NCBI RefSeq assembly: GCF_014638845.1
Contig: NZ_BMFP01000001.1
Coordinates: 226,690-290,689 of the forward strand
Direction: 5' to 3'
From: Pontibacter amylolyticus
Lineage (GTDB): Bacteria; Bacteroidota; Bacteroidia; Cytophagales; Hymenobacteraceae
DNA length: 64,000 nt
The notes under the pieces are model-generated. The model had not been told where the DNA came from and made no database searches. It saw nothing but the letters and a program-made list of their open reading frames with translations. Numbering within the stretch: the stretch's first letter is position 1; every line of letters begins with the position of its first letter. Both the position numbers and the translations under genes were made by a program. Positions 36,146 through 43,375 of this stretch are shown here, piece after piece.

Positions 36146-36959
36146 TACTTTGCTGTTTGATGGTGTCTGTCAGGTCTTCCAGGAAAATACGCACCTCATC
36201 CACACTTTCCAGTCGGTAGGTGGCGGCCGTTCTGTCGTCGTGCTCACCCACCAGTATACCTATCCCCTGCCCCTGGAGCTCTGCAAAAGCGTCTTCGTCC
36301 GTTATGTCGTCGCCGATGTAAAGCGGGAGGTATTTCCCGTTGTTCAAGCCCAGCTCCTCCATCAGCCACATCACCGCTTTGCCTTTGTGCCAGTCAATGT
36401 TTGGCTTGAGCTCGTATATCTTTTTGCCGTGGCCGATCTTCAGTTCCGGCATCGTGTCCAGCACTACGTCCACCGCTTTTCTAACGGCTTCTACCTGATC
36501 GTCGGCCACGTTTCGGTAATGCACGGCAATCGCATAGCGCTTCCGCTCCACCAGACTGCCCGCCACACCTTTGAGCTTCTCCTGCAAGATGCCATCCGCT
36601 TTGTCCAGGGCAGAAAGAGCGGCTTTGGCACCACCAGGCTCAGCGGCCATACCTCCCGGACCGGTAATATCGAATCCGTGGGAGCCGGCGAAGTAGAGGT
36701 TGTCGAGCTTGACCAGTTCTTCCACGTTCCGGCGGTCGCGCCCGCTTACCACAGCTACTTTGGTAACGGCAGTCAGCTCGTGCAGGGCAGTCCGCATCTC
36801 GTCCGACAGGATGGCCATTTCAGGTCGCTGCACAATGGGCGTCAGGCAGCCGTCATAATCCAGGAAAATGGCGGGGGTTTTGCCCTGAAACTTGGCTTTG
36901 AGTTCGGAGAGTTGGTCGAGGGCCGATGGTAGTTCCTGGGCCTCACTTTTCTGTATCAT
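36138..36959 (-). CDS. otsB: Trehalose-6-phosphate phosphatase
   Basis: A 273-aa HAD phosphatase with nucleophile motif LDYDGCLTPI (Asp34, acid/base Asp36), SGRDRRNVEEL, the Lys-containing GKAVMWLMEEL, and metal-binding GDDITDEDAF. It removes phosphate from trehalose 6-phosphate to give trehalose. No OtsA is in this window. It overlaps GH65 by 8 nt and follows the beta-PGM-like gene after 32 nt, so the three are one operon. Confidence 0.9.
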   Translation of the reverse strand: MIQKSEAQELPSALDQLSELKAKFQGKTPAIFLDYDGCLTPIVQRPEMAILSDEMRTALHELTAVTKVAVVSGRDRRNVEELVKLDNLYFAGSHGFDITGPGGMAAEPGGAKAALSALDKADGILQEKLKGVAGSLVERKRYAIAVHYRNVADDQVEAVRKAVDVVLDTMPELKIGHGKKIYELKPNIDWHKGKAVMWLMEELGLNNGKYLPLYIGDDITDEDAFAELQGQGIGILVGEHDDRTAATYRLESVDEVRIFLEDLTDTIKQQSNG

Positions 36960-36991
36960 AGGATTGAATTAGAGGAGTCGAATTTGAGATT

Positions 36992-37738
36992 TTATACCTT
37001 AGGGAATTCCGCAATGACCTGGTCAGCGCCGCCTGCTTTCAGAGCGGCTTGATCGTGGGTGCGGTCTATACCTACCACCAGGCCAAAACCTCCGGCCTTG
37101 GCGGCCTGTACGCCTTTGCGGGCATCCTCAAACACGGCGGCCTGCCGGGGTGCTATACCTAAGCGGCGGGCGGCTTCCAGAAAAACATCCGGCGCGGGCT
37201 TTCCCTTCAGTCCCAGATGCGATGCCTGCAGCCCGTCCACGTGCTCTTCGAACAGCTGCTCTATACCTGCGGCATGCAGCACATCCACACAGTTCTTACT
37301 TGCGGATATAATGGCCGTGCGCATACCGTTCTGTTTTTGTTGTTTGATCCAGGCGATGGTATCATCATACACATCTACCCCACCCTGCCTAACCAATTCC
37401 TGAAAGTACATGTTTTTCAGGTTCCCGAGCCCTCCTACCGTTTCAAGCCCCTCTTCATCTTCGGGTGTGCCCTCCGGCAAAGTGATACCGCGTGACTCCA
37501 GAAAGTTACGAACGCCGTCGTATCGCGGAATGCCATCAATGTACTCCCGGTAATCGGTTTCTATGTCGAGCGGCTCGTAATGCCTGTCCTCTTTCTCGCC
37601 GCGCTTCTGCAGGTAGGCATCAAACATGCGCTTCCAGGCCTGGGCATGCACCCGGGCAGTCTGCGTCACGACACCATCAAGATCAAATATCAGGGCCTTG
37701 ATGTTTTTCTCCTGGAGATTTTGCTGAAGGGTATTCAT
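36992..37738 (-). CDS. pgmB: Beta-phosphoglucomutase-type HAD hydrolase
   Basis: A 248-aa HAD protein with IFDLDGVVTQTA (nucleophile Asp19, Asp21), a helical cap, SASKN, GKPAPDVFLEAA and FEDARKGVQAA. These match beta-phosphoglucomutase, which converts beta-glucose 1-phosphate to glucose 6-phosphate. Placed beside a GH65 phosphorylase, this is its expected partner. It is somewhat longer than typical beta-PGM because of an extended cap. Its stop codon falls in an AAGGTATAA word. Confidence 0.87.
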   Translation of the reverse strand: MNTLQQNLQEKNIKALIFDLDGVVTQTARVHAQAWKRMFDAYLQKRGEKEDRHYEPLDIETDYREYIDGIPRYDGVRNFLESRGITLPEGTPEDEEGLETVGGLGNLKNMYFQELVRQGGVDVYDDTIAWIKQQKQNGMRTAIISASKNCVDVLHAAGIEQLFEEHVDGLQASHLGLKGKPAPDVFLEAARRLGIAPRQAAVFEDARKGVQAAKAGGFGLVVGIDRTHDQAALKAGGADQVIAEFPKV

Positions 37739-38275
37739 ATTTTCGGTTAGTTTTAAAAAAAAAGGATACCAGACAAGCTAAAAGCCTGCGCACAGCTGTG
37801 GGGCTCACACCAGGTATACTTTTCGAGCGAGCACTGCAAAGAAATAAACTATTAAGGTATACCTTCTGTGCGCTCATGCGGCGGCACGTCAGGCGCCTGC
37901 TCCGGGTGGGTAGTTTGATGCTGCTCACCTGTTACCCCCTTCGGGTGGGTCGGTGGTGTCCTTTTCCCATCGTCCTCCTTCAATATCCTAGCTTTGGGCG
38001 ATGCTTTATCGTTTGTCGGGTTCTTTTCTTCCTCTTTCATAGTCTGGGCTTTTGTTTAACATTCCTGTAAGCTTCATACGCATGAATTCCCTTCATCGAA
38101 TGAAATCCACCGGTCTTAGACCTACGCAGCAGCCCGCTAAATGATACCTTTCATGTGCTCACTGCCCAAATTCCCGTATCTTTATACCTGAAAGGCTATA
38201 TTTCCTGCCCATTCTGAAAAACCTTGCAGGCGCTTTAAGAGTAGTTCCTGCCGTAACACCTTGACAAAATAAAAC
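37739..38275. other. Intergenic region between divergent pgmB and pgi units
   Basis: Apart from one possible 62-aa gene (37852-38040, minus), nothing coding is supported. GGTATAC words occur near 37813 and 37857. TATATTTC at 38197-38204 is a 7-of-8 match to the -7 word and could serve pgi with a leader of about 65 nt. Confidence 0.45.
37852..38040 (-). CDS. Possible small hydrophilic protein
   Basis: A 62-aa Pro/Lys/Glu/His-rich, probably disordered protein starting MKEEEKNPTNDKASPK and ending in EGIP, encoded by a GGTATACCT word. It lies upstream of pgmB on the same strand with a 113-nt gap. Codon use looks plausible, but there are no homologs I can name. It could be a leader gene of the sugar operon or chance. 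Confidence 0.4.
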   Translation of the reverse strand: MKEEEKNPTNDKASPKARILKEDDGKRTPPTHPKGVTGEQHQTTHPEQAPDVPPHERTEGIP

Positions 38276-39925
38276 ATGCTACAATCCGACAATCCGACCC
38301 AAACGAATACCTGGAAAAAACTGGAAACACACTTCGCTGCGCTCAGGCACCAGCACCTGCGCGATTTGTTCAAGGCCGATCCGGATCGCTTCAAAAAATT
38401 CTCGTTTGAGGTAGACGGCACCCTGTATGATTTCTCAAAAAACCGCATCACGGAAGAAACGCTGGATCTGTTAACTGAACTAGCCGAGGAAACCAAAGTG
38501 CCGGCCGCCATCGAGAGCATGCTGCGCGGCGAGAAGATCAACGCGACCGAAGGCCGAGCCGTGCTGCATACCGCCCTGCGCAACTTCACCGACCAGGAGC
38601 TGATCGTGGATGGAGAAAACGTGCTGGAGGAAGTGCGTGACGCCCAGCGGCAGATGAAGGACTTCTGCGACCGGTTGCACAGCGGCGAGTGGAAGGGCTA
38701 TACCGGTAAAAAAGTGCGGCATGTGGTGAACATAGGGATTGGCGGCTCGCACCTGGGTCCGCAAATGGTAACCGAGGCGCTCAAAAAATACCAGAAGCCG
38801 GATATTGAGGTGCACTTTATCTCGAACGTAGACGGCACCGACGCGGCTGAAGTGCTGCGCAAGGTCGATCCGGAAACGACCCTGTTTATTATTGCCTCCA
38901 AGACCTTCACCACCAAAGAAACCATCGCCAACGCCCACACGGCCCGCAGCTGGTTTCTGGAATCAGCCAAAGACGAGGCGCATGTCAGCAAGCATTTCGT
39001 GGCCCTCTCCACCAACACCGAGGCAGTCTCTAAATTCGGTATCGCGCCTGAAAACACCTTCCGCTTCTGGGATTGGGTAGGCGGCAGATTCTCACTCTGG
39101 TCAGCTATTGGTTTGTCGGTGGCCTGCGCTATCGGGTACGACAAATTTGAGGAGTTGCTGCGCGGTGCCGAGTCCATGGACAAGCACCTGAAAAACACCC
39201 CGACGCGCCAGAACATACCGGTGCTGATGGCGTTGTTGAGCATCTGGTATACCAACTTCTTTGAAGCGCAGTCGCATGCCGTGCTGCCTTACGACCAGTA
39301 CCTGCGCCTGTTGCCGGAGTATCTGCAGCAATTGCAGATGGAAAGCAACGGCAAGACCGCCATGCGCAACGGCGAGTATGTCAACTTTCAGACGCAGCCG
39401 GTGATCTGGGGCGCGGCGGGCACCAACGGACAGCATTCCTTTTTCCAACTCATCCACCAGGGGACGGTGCTCATCCCTTCTGATTTCCTGGCCCCGGTCA
39501 ACAGCCACAACCCGATAGGCGAGCACCACCCGATGCTGCTTTCCAACTTCTTTGCCCAGACCGAGGCGCTAATGAAGGGGAAAACCGAAGACGAGGTGCG
39601 CGCTGAATTAGAAAAGAAAGGTATGGCCGGTGAAGAACTCGAGCAACTCGTTCCGCACAAGGTATTCGAAGGCAACAAACCGTCCACCTCAATCATGTTC
39701 GATATGCTGACGCCCTATGCCCTGGGCAGCCTGATTGCCATGTACGAGCACAAGACCTTCGTGCAGGGCGTGATCTGGAACGTGTACAGCTTCGACCAGT
39801 GGGGCGTGGAACTGGGCAAGCAGCTGGCCGGCGCTATTGAAGAGGAACTGCTCCACGATAAGGCTGCCGAGCACGACAGCTCCACAGCCGGCCTGATCAG
39901 CTATTACAGACAAAAACGCAAATAG
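38276..39925 (+). CDS. pgi: Glucose-6-phosphate isomerase
   Basis: Interconverts glucose 6-phosphate and fructose 6-phosphate. The 549-aa protein has the family signatures [43 protein letters not shown] (signature 1) and the C-terminal [14 protein letters not shown] (signature 2) with catalytic Glu/His/Lys segments, e.g. GANKPSTS-like EGNKPSTS. Length matches the E. coli-type enzyme. It is divergent from the trehalose/beta-PGM operon, whose product glucose 6-phosphate is its substrate. Confidence 0.97.
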   Translation: MLQSDNPTQTNTWKKLETHFAALRHQHLRDLFKADPDRFKKFSFEVDGTLYDFSKNRITEETLDLLTELAEETKVPAAIESMLRGEKINATEGRAVLHTALRNFTDQELIVDGENVLEEVRDAQRQMKDFCDRLHSGEWKGYTGKKVRHVVNIGIGGSHLGPQMVTEALKKYQKPDIEVHFISNVDGTDAAEVLRKVDPETTLFIIASKTFTTKETIANAHTARSWFLESAKDEAHVSKHFVALSTNTEAVSKFGIAPENTFRFWDWVGGRFSLWSAIGLSVACAIGYDKFEELLRGAESMDKHLKNTPTRQNIPVLMALLSIWYTNFFEAQSHAVLPYDQYLRLLPEYLQQLQMESNGKTAMRNGEYVNFQTQPVIWGAAGTNGQHSFFQLIHQGTVLIPSDFLAPVNSHNPIGEHHPMLLSNFFAQTEALMKGKTEDEVRAELEKKGMAGEELEQLVPHKVFEGNKPSTSIMFDMLTPYALGSLIAMYEHKTFVQGVIWNVYSFDQWGVELGKQLAGAIEEELLHDKAAEHDSSTAGLISYYRQKRK

Positions 39926-39973
39926 GCGAAAACCTTGCGACGAGGCTGCGTTTAAGGATGGTATCTATACCTT

Positions 39974-41572
39974 ATGCAGCACCTATACCTTAAACCGACG
40001 CTTCTGCTGCTTATCACACTCTTGTTAAGCAGTTGCGCCGATAATCATTTTTACCAACAAGACGCATTGGTGCAGCCGGGGGAGTATGACCTGCCCCCGG
40101 CTGGCACTGACAGCGTGTGGGCAGTAGCCGGACGTCACTACGACCGCAGCTGGTTTTACCGCCTTTTCTGGGGCAACCACCACCGCGACAGCTGGACCAC
40201 TCCGGTTCAACTTCCCGTGTTTGATCTTTCCCGCGTGCACGGCGGTATGAAAGTCGTGAAGAAAGGAGGCGGCTACCAAACCAGCAGTTTTCAACTCCAG
40301 GATAGCCTCGGCCGCATTTTCGCTTTCCGCTCCATCGACAAAGACCCGGTGCAGGTGCTGGCCAAGTTCTGGCGACCTACGTTCGTCTCCAACATCCTGC
40401 GCGACCAGATCTCTTCAGCCAACCCCTATGGCGCCTTGATCATACCTGACCTGGCCGAAGCGGCCGGCGTTTTCCATAGCTCCCCTGCCCTTTATTATGT
40501 TCCGAAAAGCGACACCTCCTTCGGTCAATATGCCGAAGCGGTGCAGGGCAAGGTATACATGCTCGAGGAGAAGTTTGATGGTATGGCCGACACACTGCGT
40601 ATGTTCGGAAACGTCGCAGGATTTGCGGACTCCGAAGATGCCCTGCGCAACCGCTACGAAACAAACACCCATCATTTCGACCAAAGGGCCTTCGCCCGTG
40701 CCAGGCTCCTGGATGTGCTCGTCGGGGACTGGGACCGCCACAAAGGCCAGTGGGACTGGGCTGTCTACGAAGAGGGCACAGACACTAGCTATAAGCCCAT
40801 CCCCAAAGACCGTGACCAGGTATTTTTGAAAATGGACGATGGCGCCATACCTTTTCTCGCCACCAGCAAGTTAATGGCCCGCAAGTTCTACTCTTTCGGA
40901 CCGAAGATTACAGATGTGAAAGCTCTGATGATCAATGCCCGGTTCATAGACGAGCGCCTGCTCCATGCACTGACGCGCGAAGAATGGGTGGCGATTGCAG
41001 AGGATGTGCAGAAAAAACTAACCGATGAAGTGATCGAAAAGGCTGTGAAAAACCTGCCTCCAACCATCTATACTTTAAAAGGAGAAAGCGCCGTACAAAA
41101 CCTGAAAAACCGCCGCAACCAACTGACTGAAGTAGCTGAAGAAATATATGAAATCCTGGCCAAAGAAGTCACCGTTGCCGGCACTGACCAGCCGGATGTT
41201 TTTCAGGTACGGCGGCTGGATGATGACCGCACCAAAGTGACGCTCTTACGGCCTGCCCAAACCGGTATACCTGAAAGGATACTCTACCAGCGGACATTCT
41301 CCCGAAATGAAACGGAAAGGCTCACGCTGCACGGCCTCAGCGGAGACGATGAATTTACGATTGAAGGAGATGTTTCAGAAGGTATACTGGTGGAGGTATA
41401 CGGCGGACTGGGCGAAGATGAAATAACGGACAGGTCCTCGGTAAAAGGTTGGCGCAAAATGACCCACATCTATGACACAGAGCGCGGCAACGAAATCGAA
41501 TTCGGCACCGAAGCCAAAGACCTGACCACAAGAGACGTGAAAGTCCACGCCTATGATCGGGAAGGAAACTGA
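39974..41572 (+). CDS. Lipoprotein with kinase-like core, possibly lacking a C-terminal barrel
   Basis: A 532-aa protein with a lipoprotein signal (lipobox near LLSSC, residues 17-21). The middle carries LVGDWDRHKGQWDWAVYEE followed by YKPIPKDRDQVF, recalling the metal-binding Asp pairs of atypical kinase folds (CotH, HipA, Fam20C). In Bacteroidota this segment usually sits between a metallophosphoesterase domain and a BamA-like beta-barrel in much larger proteins. Here the chain ends at VHAYDREGN with TGA, directly where a palindromic repeat begins, and no barrel follows. Family placement is from memory; kinase activity is inference. It may be a truncated gene or a stand-alone version. Confidence 0.65.
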   Translation: MQHLYLKPTLLLLITLLLSSCADNHFYQQDALVQPGEYDLPPAGTDSVWAVAGRHYDRSWFYRLFWGNHHRDSWTTPVQLPVFDLSRVHGGMKVVKKGGGYQTSSFQLQDSLGRIFAFRSIDKDPVQVLAKFWRPTFVSNILRDQISSANPYGALIIPDLAEAAGVFHSSPALYYVPKSDTSFGQYAEAVQGKVYMLEEKFDGMADTLRMFGNVAGFADSEDALRNRYETNTHHFDQRAFARARLLDVLVGDWDRHKGQWDWAVYEEGTDTSYKPIPKDRDQVFLKMDDGAIPFLATSKLMARKFYSFGPKITDVKALMINARFIDERLLHALTREEWVAIAEDVQKKLTDEVIEKAVKNLPPTIYTLKGESAVQNLKNRRNQLTEVAEEIYEILAKEVTVAGTDQPDVFQVRRLDDDRTKVTLLRPAQTGIPERILYQRTFSRNETERLTLHGLSGDDEFTIEGDVSEGILVEVYGGLGEDEITDRSSVKGWRKMTHIYDTERGNEIEFGTEAKDLTTRDVKVHAYDREGN

Positions 41573-41676
41573 TTTAAGTTAGAAAGGTTAGAAGTTAAAA
41601 AGGTAGAAAGTAATACTTCTAATATAGTAACCTCCTAAACTTTTTAACTTCCGAACTTTATAACTTTCTAACTTCT
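41573..41676. repeat. Palindromic intergenic element, family B
   Basis: The left arm (41576-41610) iterates AGTTAGAAAGG / AGTTAAAAAGG words. The right arm (41631-41676) iterates the complement (CCTAAACTTTTTAACTT, then TAACTTTCTAACTTCT). It begins right after the lipoprotein stop and runs into the last codons of the convergent topoisomerase gene. It could form a long imperfect stem that also terminates transcription. Confidence 0.7.
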
Positions 41677-42747
41677 AAGGCTTTTCTCCAGCATTTTCAG
41701 CACGAAAACTTCCATGCCTGTTAGGTGTTCTATTTTCGATTTGGTTGGGTCGTGCTTTTTAAGGTAACTCATCAGTTTGTCTTCCCGAAAGAGGTTTACC
41801 ACCTCAGGGTGGATGTAATATTTGCTGCAGACCGTTGGGGTGTTGCCGAGGCCTTTGGCCACTTCTTTCACAGCTTCCTTTATACCTTTCTCTTTATCGA
41901 GTTCCGGGTCCTCATCGATGACACGCTCCAGGCACTCCACCATGCGCACGGTGCCGCCCCAGGTCCTGAAATCCTTCGCCGTAAAATCGTAGTCGGTCGC
42001 TTCACGCAGGTATTCGTTCACGTCGCCTGACTCCAGCGTTTGCCGCTCCCCATCTTCATCATAGTACTGAAACAGGTCGTAGCCCGGTATATCCTTGCAC
42101 TTCTTCACCAACTGCGCCAAACGCCTGTCCTTCAGGTCGATCTTCTGCTCCACCCCTTTTTTGCCCACAAAAGAGAATGTCACTGTACTACCGTTGAAAG
42201 TCACGTGTCGGTCTCGCAAAGTAGTGAGTCCGTACGACTTGTTTGACTTGGCATAGGCGCGGTTCCCGATCCGGATCAGCGCATTGTCCATGATCGACAC
42301 CACCAGCGCCGTCACCTTGCGCTTGTCGAGGTGGCGAGACTGAATGTCTTTTTGGATCTGCTCGCGCAGGGCAGGCAGCGACTTGCCGAACGTGATCATG
42401 CGGCCGAACTTGGTCAGGTTGCGGGCATGCTGCCATTCTGAGTGGTAGATGTACTGCTTTCTTCCTTTGTCATCGCGGCCGGTGGCCTGCAGGTGGCCGC
42501 GGGCCGTTTTCGCGATCCAGACCTCAGTCCAGGCAGGCGGTATCACCAGTTTATTGATGCGTTCAAGCGTTTTTTCATCCGTTACTTTCTCCCCTTTGTG
42601 GTCTAGGTAGTAGAAACCCGTGCCGGCCTTTTTTCGGGTGATGCCGGGCTTTTCGTCTGAGGTATAGCGCAAGCCCGCCCACTCGGCTGAGAGGGCAGGA
42701 TCTTTATGTAAGTTGTGTAGTTCTTTATTCGTCATCGGCTGAGGCAT
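41668..42747 (-). CDS. DNA topoisomerase IB (poxvirus/bacterial type)
   Basis: A 359-aa type IB topoisomerase that nicks and relaxes supercoiled DNA through a 3'-phosphotyrosine. The N-terminal domain (about 25-120) has YIYHSEWQHARNLTKFGRM, and the catalytic domain carries the Arg/Lys/His set (e.g. RIGNRAYAKSNKSYGLTTLRDRHV), with nucleophile Tyr311 in SKYYIHPEV. Length is typical of bacterial homologs. Its last codons lie within the right arm of repeat B, which defines the C-terminal residues. Confidence 0.93.
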   Translation of the reverse strand: MPQPMTNKELHNLHKDPALSAEWAGLRYTSDEKPGITRKKAGTGFYYLDHKGEKVTDEKTLERINKLVIPPAWTEVWIAKTARGHLQATGRDDKGRKQYIYHSEWQHARNLTKFGRMITFGKSLPALREQIQKDIQSRHLDKRKVTALVVSIMDNALIRIGNRAYAKSNKSYGLTTLRDRHVTFNGSTVTFSFVGKKGVEQKIDLKDRRLAQLVKKCKDIPGYDLFQYYDEDGERQTLESGDVNEYLREATDYDFTAKDFRTWGGTVRMVECLERVIDEDPELDKEKGIKEAVKEVAKGLGNTPTVCSKYYIHPEVVNLFREDKLMSYLKKHDPTKSKIEHLTGMEVFVLKMLEKSLRS

Positions 42748-42846
42748 TAGGCGCCTGCTGCCTATAATACATAAAACCCATGCAAAAGTTATGAGCGGTC
42801 TGGGCAGCGTAACAGCTTTTGCCTATACCTCCTCAACATTTCCCCT

Positions 42847-42854
42847 TATATTTG
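42847..42854 (+). promoter_or_regulatory. -7 element for small membrane protein gene
   Basis: TATATTTG is an exact match; TTTG at 42818-42821 is 25 nt upstream. The position supports the ATG at 42876 over the upstream ATG at 42819. Confidence 0.55.
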
Positions 42855-42875
42855 TCTCAGAAAAAAGACATATCC

Positions 42876-43286
42876 ATGACCATCCATAAACAGATTTCTT
42901 ACCTCTACGCCTTCTTTGGCGTGTTCCTGCTGGGCTGTGGCGCCGTGGCCGTCGACGTGGCCGGCGAGCAGGCCCGGACTGCCCTCTTTACAGGTATAGC
43001 CGGCGGCTTGCTGGCGCTGGTGGCAGGGCACTTCCTGAACAGAAAACACCGCTGGGGCTTCCTGCTTGGCACAGCCGAGGCAGGCCTGCTGACGCTCTTG
43101 CTTGGCTGGCGCTCCGGCACCTATTTCATTCGCTTGCTTCAGATGGTGCAGGAAGCGCCGGAGCCTAACTCCACCCAGACGGCAGGTATGGCTTTTCTAC
43201 TCACAACCGCCATGCTGGTAGTGGCGCTTCTGACCCTGGCCGTGTCCGTTATGTTCGCTAAACAAGTGTTTGCCGAGACAAAATAG
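42876..43286 (+). CDS. Small integral membrane protein, unknown
   Basis: From ATG 42876 the product is 136 aa with four hydrophobic segments (about 8-28, 36-52, 60-77 and 104-127). Glycine-rich helices and GWRSGTYFIRLLQ distantly recall TMEM14/UPF0136-type small membrane proteins, but this is weak. The longer ORF start would precede the promoter word and add a non-hydrophobic leader. It appears to be monocistronic. Confidence 0.65.
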   Translation: MTIHKQISYLYAFFGVFLLGCGAVAVDVAGEQARTALFTGIAGGLLALVAGHFLNRKHRWGFLLGTAEAGLLTLLLGWRSGTYFIRLLQMVQEAPEPNSTQTAGMAFLLTTAMLVVALLTLAVSVMFAKQVFAETK

Positions 43287-43375
43287 GCGTTCGTCTATAT
43301 TTTCTTATAGCATTAAACCTTTATGTGTTATATTGGTCCTAACACAAGACCAATCGTTCACCTAAAACAAATTAT

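Noticed and set aside
37798..38070. 90-codon plus-strand ORF upstream of pgi
   Set aside because: Cys/Arg/Phe-rich composition typical of a shadow frame, antisense to the more plausible 62-aa ORF.
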